Assembly: GCA_947652115.1 (NCBI GenBank)
Contig: OX393574.1
Location: 14,000,907-14,064,906 of the forward strand
Reading direction: 5' to 3'
DNA: 64,000 bases
DNA from: Blastomussa wellsi
Lineage: Eukaryota > Cnidaria > Anthozoa > Scleractinia > Plerogyridae
Within the stretch, counting starts at the first letter, position 1. Each line of letters starts with the position of its first letter. Below the pieces are notes generated by a model, which was not told the DNA's origin, did not search any database, and was given only the letters and a program-made list of their open reading frames with translations. A program made the translations under genes and the position numbers. This document shows, piece after piece, positions 1-12,123 of this stretch.

Positions 1-372
1 CGACAATATCACGGGCGATGAGCCGGGATGTTCATCGGTGGACACCTGACGATGAGTTATACCACATCGTATAATAGCACGCAGCGCTATTGTTTTAGGG
101 CTAGGGTCCATTATTACTGTTGTTTGTTTATCATTTTTTCACCCGAAGTGCTTATTATGCTAACCGGAGTGAAATGGAGGCTATCAAGAGGGGGTGGTGC
201 GCAACTCTTTAAGGGGTCTCACAGTTCTGGCTGAAAAAATGATAAACAAACAACATTAATAATGGACCCTAGCCCTAAAACAATAGCGCTACGTGCTATT
301 ATACGATGTGGTATAACTCATCGTCAGGTGTCCACCGATGAACATCCCGGCTCATCGCCCGTGATATAGTCG
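1..372. mobile_element. Foldback (inverted-repeat) element
   Basis: Two arms of about 140 bp (1-140 and 233-372) are reverse complements with only a few mismatches, around a 92-bp non-palindromic centre. The left arm reaches the window edge and may continue beyond it. There is no coding capacity. It lies upstream of the first recognised exon, probably in an intron of the same gene. The near-perfect arms suggest a young MITE or foldback transposon. The family is not identified. Confidence 0.8.
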
Positions 373-525
373 CACCCGCTTCTACCATTGGAAAACGTTG
401 CGTGACAACCTAGTAACGGCTAAGCTTGACGGCCGTGAAGAGACTGTCTCCAAACAGTTCCAGAATTGTAACGGATTTCACTTTTTTTTATTTTTTATTG
501 TTTAATTAATTTATTATTTTCTCAG

Positions 526-3500
526 TTCCTCCAAAGTTGAATTTAGATCTTGGCAGCTCGGTGAGTTCCGTATCTGATCCTGACCTCAGTGGAATGTCAG
601 ATAAAGAGCCCGCGAAAAAACACGACCAAAAGAAAGCTGGCAAACCGGATGAACCAGTTAAACCCGCTGATGAAAGTCAAAGTGAAGGTAAATATAAATT
701 TACTTTTTCTGTTTAGTACGCGTTCACCGTGGTGCGAGTCGCGTGTCCCGACAAAGATTGGTTGTGGTTTTGTCTTGCTATGATTGGCCAAAGTACATGG
801 CATGTTGACGTAGAGCTTAGCAAAGACAATGGCAGGCACGGTTAGGGAGGCACGGTGGAGGGTGCTGTGGCCTAGAATGGTTAGTGTGCAGGACGCCAAT
901 TGGCCCAGGCAATGCATTGTGTTCTTAGGCAAACCACTTTACTCTCACACTCAGGTGTATAAATGGGTACCGCGAGTTGGACGCTGGGGGAGGAAACCCT
1001 GCCATGGATTAACATCCCGTCCAGGATTGAGTAGAAATAGTCCAAGTCGCTTCGTGCTAAAAATGAGCTTAGGCCTGATGGGCCACTAGGCTCGTACGCA
1101 GAACACCTTTACCTCTTCCTCACACGCAAAAGTACACGTTCCACACGCTTGCAGATACGAGAGGTCGTGTTATGTACCCGATCACGCGCGCAAATTTAGC
1201 GATCACTCGCTTACCTGCACCGTATCCATAATTGCTTATTTTGCTGTGAATATATTTATTTTTTATATTATTTTATACAGATGAATCAGCCTGGGACAGC
1301 TCAGATGTAAGTGAATATCTTCTTTATAACTCGGTAAACTTGCCTCACCTCACCTCGGACACTCCATAAATTTTTGATTAATCTGTTGAGCTCTCATGGC
1401 TTATAATCTTATTTATGTTGGCTTACTTATACCTTAGCCAATCAGAAAGCATGTTAGTATGACAGGTTAAGAAATCAAAGCAATCACGTGTCGTATATGG
1501 CACTTGCGCTTGTTTGAATCTTTTTATTGTCTGAAGAGCTCGGAAAGCGAAAAAACAAATTTTCTCTCCTTTTTCCAAAGGATCTTCTTCCATCGGATGG
1601 CCCCGACACTACACGAGGCAGTAGCTTGTTTGGTACAAGAAGCCCGCTGCCCACCAGTACAACAGGGGATGCCAAAAGCGAGAAAAAGACCGCTGCCTCT
1701 CCACGAAAGAGTGGCGGGAACGACAGCGAATCTGAAGCCACGGAAACGGAGAGCGAGTGGGAGAAAGAGAGAGCGCTAAAGAAGGCGAAGGGAAAGGCGC
1801 TTGAAACGGCTGGAAGAGACGACACGGATGCGGCAGAGAAGGAGAAGGAGAGAATGCTGAAATGGGAGCAGGAACGACAAGAAAAAGAAGAGGCTCTCGC
1901 TAGAGAGCTGCAGGCCGAGTTAGAATTGGAAATGGAGATGGAAAGAAAAGAGCGTGAAGAGGATGAAAGGAGGAAGAGAGAGGAGGAGGAAGAGAATGAG
2001 AGCAGGCGGAAAGAAGAGGAAGAAAATGAACGAAGAAGAGAAGAGGAGAGCGAGCGGAAGAGAAGGGAAGAAGAGAAACGTGAAAGGGAAAGACGAGAAG
2101 AAGAAGAAGAAATGAGAAAGCGCGAGAAGGAAAGAGAAGAGCGAGAGAAAGAAGAGAAACTTGAACGCGAGCTGCGACAGAAAGAGGAGGAAAGACTTCA
2201 GTTAGAACGACAACAACAAGTAGAGCGCCGAAGACGAGAAGAAGAGTTACAAAGGATTAAAGAACAGAACGAGCAAGATATGCGCACATTTGAACTTCAA
2301 AAGGAGCAAGATTTCGAGAGGCAAATGAGACTGAAAGAAGACGAGATGGAGAGACAGAAGAGAGAGTACGAGGAGCGGTTAGAGAGGGAGCGGATCGAGA
2401 TGGAAGAACAAAGGGCAAAAGAAGCCGAAGAACTACTTCAGAAGCAGAGAACGGCGGATGAAGAAGCTGATCTGCTGCTTCAGGCCTATCGTCGGAAACA
2501 GGAAGAGTTGTTAGAGAAGGAACGGCGGTTTGAGGAAGAAATGGCTCAACGCGAAAGAGAACTGGAGGAGAGGAAAAAACAACAGGAGAGAAGTCCTGTA
2601 GTTGAAGTTGTAGCTGTTGAACGGAAGGATCCGTCTTATTCCGCTGCACCGTTGGGAGGTGACCTGGAGAGGTCCAAGGAGCTTGAAGAACTGGACGAAT
2701 GGAAGAAGATGTACGAGATGAATGTGGAAAAGGAAAAGGAGGCTTTAGAGGATGCTGTAAAGAAGAGGAAGGAGGAGGAACAGAAGGCCGAGGATGCGGC
2801 CTCTAAACTGCGACAGATTCAACAGGAAGAAGAGTTGAAGCGGATCGAGAGAGCTCTTCGTCACAGGCGGCAGGGAGAAGAGGTAAAGGAGGCAGAGAGG
2901 AAGCTGAAGAGGCTGGAGGCAGAGGAACAGGCTGTACAAACCAAGAAAGGTAAGTCGACTGATACCGTTCTTAACTCAAGCTCTTCTTACTTCAAGCTAC
3001 TGTTCTTTATTCCGGTGCAATTTTGTAATTTTGTGCTTTGTGTTTTACGATCTGCTGCTGGTCCTATGCAAACCTCTTTTGTTGGGTTCCCTGTTGTCTA
3101 TTACTTCTTTAAGCCGTTCTAAAAATAAAACGTACTGCTTCTGGCACGATGAAAGAAGAGGGAGACATCGATGATCTTTGTTTTGTTTGCACAAGACGTG
3201 ACGCTTAGCTGTCGTTGTCTTTTAACAACATGAAGCATTTAAATAAATTTGCATTTCCATAAACTATGTTTACGAATTTCACGGCTGAACGAGTTTTGGT
3301 GTTTACTTTTCGCAAAGCCGTAGTAAACAGTTCTCTGTGCTGCGAACGAAAAGCAAAAGCATTCGAACTTTAATTTTACTGAACATAACTATGAGGGGAT
3401 AGGTACTAAAGAGAGTGTTTTTGAATGAAGTTTTTAAACGTCTTCAAGTTTTTTCACGATCACTGCAGATCTTTGGACCGCATAATCGTACTGTGTAAAC

Positions 3501-6500
3501 TGAGTATTCGTTAATTTCATGGTCATTCGGTCTTGTCGTAAATTTTGGCGAAACCGTTTTACAAAATGTGCATGACTTTTTCGATGGAATGTCAGTAACC
3601 TCGTAAATTAAGGTAAGCAGATATGTTCAGCAATTAAACTATTGCATGAATGCCATTTGTTTTTATCATAACGCTTTGAGATTGCATTGCTTTTAATTCT
3701 AGCTAAAATTTTTATGAATTGTCCGATTTTAAAGTTTATAAGCCCTCTTAATCAATCGCCGAATACCTTGTAGGTAAAATCAGGGACTGCCAAAAAACGT
3801 TTCTCGGATTTTGGACTTTTTGGAGCTCAAATTTGACATAATCAATCAAGGGACATATTTCATGGACATAATCTAAAAGGTTTTCCTTAATCCTTCGGAA
3901 ACAAGCAAGGAAAAAGCGCATTTTAATCGCTTTGTGTTTGCTTATTTTGCTGCCGGAGTAATTTATTAATTTAGCACTATTTGAAGCTCGAAAATGGCAT
4001 AGCGGGTGATTCATTTGTCGGGCATTATTCTTTCTTTGAAAAGTTGAACACGGAACGTTTTACGCCAAAGGGGATGGAAGCCAACAAAATGTCTTTATTT
4101 TTATTTTACTGGGTTAGCATTGTTCTGCGTACGCTATCCATTCTTTTCATCAGCGTGCCACTAAGGCCTACAAAAAAAATATAACAGTGCTTAAATATTT
4201 TATGGAATAAGTTCTTGACGATCACAGGAACCCAGTGGAAAGCGAGATGTTGCGAATATGTACAAAATGGAAAGCGTGGTCCTTAAGTTTTCTAGCTTAA
4301 TTGTCTCGGATTTCTTCAGTATTTTCGCATTTTTTTTTTATTTTGGAATATCGAGAGCGTATTCCAAGAACGTATTTATTCCATACTGTCTAGTGAATTG
4401 AAGAAACATTTCCCTCGATTGATTTATACAGTAATGCAATTATAACTATTTTGTGCAACTTCAGTGGAACGACGTTTTTAAACCAAATTCTCCTTAAGAA
4501 GACTCATATATATTTAATAAGCGGTTAGGAGAATTTTTTATTTGATATCCACAGAAATCGAGCAGCTGCACGTGAAGGACTTGGAAGCTCAAAAGAGCCG
4601 CTTGGATCAGGAAGCTAGCGCTAAACTGGCTGAGCTCAACAACAGGTAATAGATGACCTGTTGAAATGTCTTGAAATTATTATTTATTTTTCACTTTTTA
4701 ATTTAATATTTGAATGAAGTAGTTTTGTTTTGTTCCTTTTTGGTTGATTAGAATTGGTTACAACACGTGATAAGATGCTTTTTGAAGTACTTTTAATAAA
4801 CCTCAATAAGCGGATTAAAAATGGAATTGTTTACACTCGTAGCACGGAAGAGCTCTCCAGGAGCTCTTTATAAAGGGCACGTGCCTCGACTGAGATGGAA
4901 TTGGAATTTGAAGTGTTGGTTTTTCGTAAGAAAGAAAACCTGTCAACTCGGAGAAAAACCCTCAGAGCAAGAACGAGAACCAGCCACAAACTCAACCCAC
5001 ATATGACGCCGGGTCCGGGAATCGAACCCGGGCGAAAATGGTGGGAGGCGAGCGCTCTCACCACTGCGACATCTCTGTTCCCTTATTTTGGGAATCAGGC
5101 TCAAGCACTCGTCAAAATAGAAATGCTGCAATGACGAGTTGAAAATTTGACTAAACCCACAGTGTTTTGGTTGGAGGGTTTTCTAGGCAACATGACGTAT
5201 CTTGATGACGCAAAACTGACGTCACCAGGCAAATGAATGGAAGAAATTCGAGATGAACGGTTACTGTGAAAATAATTGCAATCCCATTCTAATGGCGCAA
5301 AAATTCTGCTGCTTGTTATACAGACACCGCCGAGCAGAACTTGAACAGAAATCGCGCCAAATCCTCGAGGAGCGAGATCACCTGAGCGCGACGTTTGAAG
5401 CAACACGACAGCGGACAACAGAGCTTAATCAGGCTCCACAAGTGTCTCTACTGTCCTCAGACAAGCGGCTCAGTGTCGTCAGCGTGGGCAGCGAAGCACG
5501 TGAACACGGTGAAACGAACAGCAGGTAGGACTGGGACGGGAAGCTATTGAAGGTGTTATTTTTGATTGTCACGCAAAACTCTTACACGTCACGCAAACTA
5601 ATCCCCTCCCTGGGCTGGAGAGGATCAACAGTGGATGCGCGGAGCTGAGCTACTAGTTTCGCATTAGATTTTATTCCGTTTGGTAAGAAAAAGCCGTTTT
5701 TGACAAGCCTTTGTTAAGAGCCAGGTCGAGTTTCGAATTTTATTACCCAATCGAAAAAGTTGAGGAATAAGGCGAGCGCTCGATTGCACTGCGAAATTGG
5801 ACACGAGCCAAATCAAGACGAAACCTGGAATCTCAGTATGATCTGGGAGATCAGATTGAAATTCACCATCAACCGGTACTTCCTTCAGTCGGTAGCAACT
5901 CTCGTTGGGTCTTACATGAATGGCTTGCAGCCATTCGAGAGAACAATAGAACAGACAACCGGAACAATGCCACTGAGTACGTCATGTTGTCTAACGACAT
6001 CTGTGCCCGTCTCGGTACCTGGATAATCGGCAAAATACTAGCGGGGTAGGGAGGGTGGTAATGTATAATGATGACTGATCTTATGTAAGGGAGTAGTAAC
6101 CTTAAAAGGCCGAGACTTGACTTAGTGAAAATTGTATAATTGTTCGTTTTTCTTTGCTTTAAAGGAATCCTGGTCACAATATGAAAGACACAGACAAACG
6201 TGACGCAGAACAGGTTTGAGATGTGTTAATGTAGCACCCGTAATAAAAGTGACCAGTTGCCTTCCAATCAATGAAAACACATTCTCCCAGCAGCCGTAGT
6301 TTGGGCTCGTTGCGTAATGAGCGAGCCCAAACGACGCCTGTGAAGAAGATCGATGGAAACAGCAAAGTAATAGAGTAATAATTTACTCTACTATTACGAG
6401 GGGAAAAAACAAAGAGATCAAAAAAGGAACGAGGATGGGTAAGACATGGCAAGATTGAGACGGATCAAGGAATTTGGGCTGAAGATTTTAAAGGAGTTAC

Positions 6501-9500
6501 GTCACGATATTTTGAATAATTTTTTTTAGACGAACCAAATTACTCTTAAAATGAAGGAAACCTAAAACTAATAGGTTCCTAAGGAACAAAAACACCAAAG
6601 AGATGATAGTAAAACAAAAAGGAACAAGGATGGTTAAGGATGGAGAAGATTGAGACGGATTACAAATGACGATTTTAAAAAATTTAGGCTAGCTCCTTTA
6701 AGTGCACAACGGTATCGTAACTTCTAAAAAGACTAGGATTGGATTTTGCGATCTAAGGTGGATTTTCACTCGATAGAGCGTGAATTACTACGCTTACTGA
6801 GCCTCTCTTTACGCAACGTGTATGCTCTTAGAATCTATCGCCTCCAGAACAATTCCTTATCTTTATCCAAAATACCTACCTTTTTCACCTTCCGTCAACA
6901 GCCACTCACCAATGGATTCGCAGACGACGGAGACTGGTCCGAATCATCCGAGGAGGGTCATCAAGGTCGCTACTCCCCCCTGGTTGCCATGGCGATGAGT
7001 GGAACCAATACCAAGCCTCCGATCGGTATCTCGCCGCCTCGGGCTCAGTCCCCCTTCAACAAGGCCTCTACTCCGATAAATACAACAGGTGGTGCACTGG
7101 GGACTTCACTTAACAATTCTTTAGCACTTCAGGGTGAGAGAAGTGTATATTTTTTTGTTCCCGTAGTTCGTGTTTCGGCTGTTTGCAGTGTGTGTGCACG
7201 GCAAAAGACGAGACGTTTCTTTAAGCTTTTGTCGTGGTATCGAGGAAAATAGATAAAAAGCTTCATTCTACTATTATTCAGCAGCAAAATTAACACGGTT
7301 ACTTTTATTATTGTCAGTTAAAGAAGGTACGTCAGGTTATGTTGAGTTATTTCTTCGACACGCTAAATTACCCTTAAAATTTAGGAAACCTGAAAATAAT
7401 AGTTCGCTAAGTAAGAAAAACACCAAAGGAGTGATGCTAGACCAAAAAGGATCAAGGATGGCAGAGGATGGAGAAGATTGAAACGGATCAGTGGAAATGA
7501 CGAGAAAAACTTTCACTCTTAGTACTTCTTTCAGCGGCAAAATTAGCACAGTTATTTTTATTATTGGCGCAAAAATGACAAAATAAAACTACTCAGTAAC
7601 ATTTCGACATCTCGTTTTCGCCATTACGAAATTCCCGCCAAAACTCGTGGTGGAATGAGCCAAAATGGCGCTGGCTGACATGCCTCCAACTTTAGTTTTG
7701 AAAAATCTCGTTTCCGTAGTCGTCCTCATCTTAGAGTCATTAGTCATTTGTAAACGCATCGCTTTCTATGCGTTTACGCGTTTCGTTTACGCGGCGCCGA
7801 ATTGAAACCGGGTCGTTTTGAAAACGCTGTCAAAAGTGGAACACTTGGAAAAAGCTCCTTGTAAACACTTGGAAACCGTGTCGTGATTTCGTGAATTTCT
7901 TCATTCAGGACTTGTTGGGCACGTGATGTCTTTCGCAACGTCCACTGAAAGACGGAGTGAAGTTTGATTGGCTGAAACATGAATTTTCCGCGCGCGATTT
8001 CCGTTACGTCACAATGGCATTCCGTGCGTCAGAAATGTCAACGAAAACTCCTTCGTCTCGGTGGTTTGTTTTCGTTTTAACACAGGAAACGACTCGAATA
8101 CGGCAGTTACTGAATTATTTCTACTGGTTAGTTTATCAACTAACGTGTTCAGTGTAAATTAGGTAAATTAAACCCTTAGTTTTTTGGTTTGGTAAATGCC
8201 GCTCATAGAAGTTGCTTTATGCTGTTAACTAATATTTTCTTGCCTGTGGTGTATCCATGGGTGTATATTCAAAGCAGGTCTCTTGACATTTTGCAGACAG
8301 TCAAAGTTTCGTTCGACTTCAAGAAGCCCTTCGCGACTCCAAACGGCAAGTCGATAAACAGCGAGAGAGAATTGTGGCGCTGGAAACAAGCCGGAAACAA
8401 ATGGAGAGCGACTTATCTGAACTGCAAGAGTAAGAACTTAATTTTTCTTGTGTCGTTAGACTGTTCTATCTTTCTTTTCTGCAAATACGATCATAAACTG
8501 TTTTACTTCGAACACCTTTCAAGCAACATTGTTCTTTTTTGGATTAGATTATCAGAAAGTCATTGACGTGAATTTGTCCTATACAGATGGATGACAATTA
8601 TCGATCTTTTTTGGGCTTAACTGCAGAATTCCTTGCCACTGCAAACGCCAGCCTTCAATTAGTGGCTACGTTGATAGCAGCTAATAGCATTCATAAAATT
8701 TGAGAGGTCACAAACGTAGCCACGTGACTGCGAAAAATAGGAATTTCGCTGTATCTCTGGAAATGATCGTGTAGTGGAATTAAGGCTTTTGATATTCCCT
8801 TTTTCACCAGAAAAGTTGAAGCTCTGACCAAAGAGAAGTCGGAATCTGAGCGAATGAAGATGGAGGTCGAAGCTGCGTATAGGACTCTACAGTATAAATA
8901 CGACCAGGAGAGCGAGGCGCGACGGGTATCGGAAGCTCTTCTTACTCAGTTGAAGGAACAAGTTACAAGATCAGAGGAAAAGCTCGCCAAGTAGGTTGAC
9001 ATGAGGAGGGTTTTAATCCGTCATAACTTGTCCGAATTCGTGTAATTCTATTTGTTTGGTCTACTCCGATCTTATCCGGTTTTCCTATTCTATAAATCAG
9101 AAGCCGTAGTCTAACCCGCTTTGTTCCTGAAAAATTTTCTGTCGGAGAGACCGAAAAAAAACGTTCATCTCCGTCAGTTTCTTATTCTGAGAGGGGACCC
9201 ATCGTTTACACAAATGCTGCGCTGTTCTCCAACATTGTCATGTTTTCGTAGCTTGTGAATCGGAAGGATTCGGAGAGAACTCGCTGAAGGGGAACGCTGT
9301 TCTCTAACGTTGTCCTGGCTTCATAGCTTGTGAGTCGGAAGGAGTCGGAGAGAACACACCGAAGGGGGCGTCGTGTTTCCGACATTTTCCAATTCTCGAA
9401 GCATGGGTCACGTGGACTGAAGTGTAGAGTTGTTTCTTTGCCGTTTCCGTAGATTGGAAATCGGAGATGTTCGGATAAACCGATATGTAGAGTTTTTCTG

Positions 9501-12048
9501 CGACGTTTTTCAGTTCTTGCGCTTTGTAATTAGAAGCAATCAGAAAAAAACGATGATTAATTTCGGTTACGCCCTTCTCTGATTTCGTATCCAGTAATTT
9601 TATATGTTTTCAATCAATCTTAAAAATTGTTAAATAAAACAACTACGCGAGAGATTCGCACCCGTGCTTCGTCCATTGCTGGAAGTATGTTCACATTCCT
9701 GCCTTTCACTAGCAATGTTTTTTTCAGGGAACTCGAAAACCGTCAAGACGTCGAGGTCGAAAAACGCCAACAACAAACTGAAAACAAATCTCTGCGGAAC
9801 AATTTACAACAGCTGGAGTCTGATATAAGAGATCTGAAAAGAGCTTTGGCCGAGGAACGAGATGTTCGTGCGGAACAAAGCCAGTTACTGGAAGACGAAC
9901 GACGTAAGAATGAGGTTTTAGTCGAAGAATCGCGACAGCATTCTCTACAAAAGAGTGAAGCTCTTTATCAACTGGAAGCTGTCGATCAGACTCGAAAGAG
10001 CTACGAAGTAAGCAGTGGATCGCTTAGAGAAGAACTTAAAGCCGCTCAGGTGAGATTTGGTCACCGAAATGAGAGAAATGTAAAAATAACTTCTTAATAC
10101 TGTGAAGGAACATGTAACACAGAAAATACAAAAGAAAGTATGGGTGGACAGATATTGAGGAAGATTAAAACGGATTGCGTTATGGGTTTTGAACAGTCAC
10201 TAAATTAATCTCATTTGTTTGTAGCCTTCAATTGTGACGACCGGAAAACATGATATTATTTGTTAGTATTGGAGCTGTGGTTTTGTCATTTCTTCGCAAA
10301 CATTTCAAGTTTCTTAGCGAGCGTTGGGCAAAACATGAGTGAAAAATCAACCGTGACACAGTCGCTAGAAATGATTTTCGACGCATGGTTTTGTTTGATA
10401 GGTGGAGCTAGCCGATACCAAGGCTCGACTAGAAGCCGCAAAAGCGTCTATGGGTAAAGAAATCGCACTTTTGAAGGAGAAACTGCAGAAAAAAGCCGAA
10501 AAAATGGTGAGTATTTTTCTTTGTTGCAAGAGCAAGAGAGTGCATGCAAAACGAAAATGGCCGTTTTACTACGGCCAACCTTCGTTTAGCATAGTGATGT
10601 AACAGCAGACCGTCCCCACCCCTGCACGGGCATATTTGTTTTCGATAGAGGTAAGTTTGCTTCATGCAAAATTCCACGCAGTTATTTGTGAAGTCCGGTG
10701 GCCTTATGGTTAGTGCGCTGGACTCCGAGTGACATGCGATGGACTAGCATCCCATCTTGGGGGAGTAGCAATGCTTCTAGCCGCTTCAGGTTAAGCCGTT
10801 CCTGTTGATTTTTATCTTTCAGGCTAAGAGCGAGGAAGCTCTTCTCCAAACCCGCGCCGATCTCGACTCGCATCTGGCCAGCGGACGAAACGAGCACGCG
10901 CAGATCAGCAGCAAGTTGGAAAGTGAAACGCAGACGCGAACTCGGCAGGAGGCTGAGGTACGTCGTGTAATAATTGTAATGTGTATCATCGCTTTGAAGG
11001 GAAGGCATGGTGGCCTGGAGTGCTGGTTTGGGTTGCTGTGTTCTGTTCTTGAGCACGACACTTTACTCTTGCCGTACCCTCCCCACCCAGGGATGTAAAT
11101 GGGAACCGAAGACCTGTTAGGGTGACCTGACAGAATGCTGATGGTGGGTGGGGGGTGGGGGTGTGCTAGAATTGCAATATTCCTATTCGCCACCCAGTTC
11201 AAAAACCATAGATAACTTATTGAAATCCTGGGGTTTGAAGGGGCTTCCGCAATCCTTAATTTTGCCAGGGTTTGCTGTGTATTCGGCCACGTCCATCTTT
11301 AGATAGTATCCTGGTTGGCGACCATCGTGTAAAGCAGTCTGACAAAGCTAGGAATATTGGAGTAATTATTGATGAGACCTTGTCACTGGATAGGCATGTG
11401 AGCTCCGTTTGTAAATCTGCTTTATTTCATCTTTTGAATATCGCGAAGATTGGAATGTATCTGACTTCTGAGAGCATAAAGATCCTCGTCCATGCTTATG
11501 TTATTTGTCGACTTGACAATTGTAACTCGTTGCTCCTCGGGTCACCGAAGTATATGATTCAGAAGCTCCAGCGCGTTCAAAACTGCGCTGCACGCCTCGT
11601 AGCTGGGCAACCTGGGGCTGCACACATTCGCCCCGTCCTTAAGGAGCTACACTGGTTACCTGTGGAGCAGCGAATTACCTTTAAAGTATTACTGTTAACT
11701 TTTAAAGCTCTCAATAATCTGGCGCCTGTGTATTTAAGTCAACTTATAGTCCCGTATAACCCTACAAGAAATCTTAGGTCGGCTGGCAGACATTTATTAG
11801 AAGTACCGAATGTGCGCCTGAAGAGCTATGGGGACAGGGCCTTTTCAGTCGCTGCCCCAAAGCTTTGGAATGAAATTCCCTTAGACATTAAATTAAGTCA
11901 ATCAGTCGATGTTTTTAAATCCAGATTGAAAACTTATCTTTTTAGACTTGCTTTCAATTGATTTTTTGTTTTAGTGCTATTGTTAGTTAGATATTTATTA
12001 GATTGTAAAGCGATATAGAGCTTTTGTATATACCGCTATAGAAATAAA

Positions 12049-12123
<75 letters not shown>

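Larger units (their letters stand above)
526..7133 (+). other. ANKRD26-like: ANKRD26-like exon block 1 (exons 1-7 of the window)
   Basis: Exons: 526-687, 1281-1306, 1581-2949, 4555-4645, 5324-5524, 6165-6213 and 6902-7133. Each has an AG acceptor and GT donor, and split codons join in frame. Exon 1 starts inside a codon, so at least one coding exon lies further left. The 26-nt exon 2 encodes DESAWDSSD with the split codon, an acidic motif. Exon 7 is a disordered linker rich in Ser, Pro, Thr and Gly between the helical exon 3 region and the main coiled coil. Exon boundaries of the two shortest exons rest on phase alone. Confidence 0.75.

Noticed and set aside
1484..1825. Antisense open frame opposite exon 3
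   Set aside because: Shadow of the biased E/R/K codon composition on the coding strand; Ser/Leu/Phe-rich with no motif.
5000..5085. Minus-strand tRNA gene
   Set aside because: Clear A and B boxes, but no acceptor-stem pairing and a SINE body follows directly.
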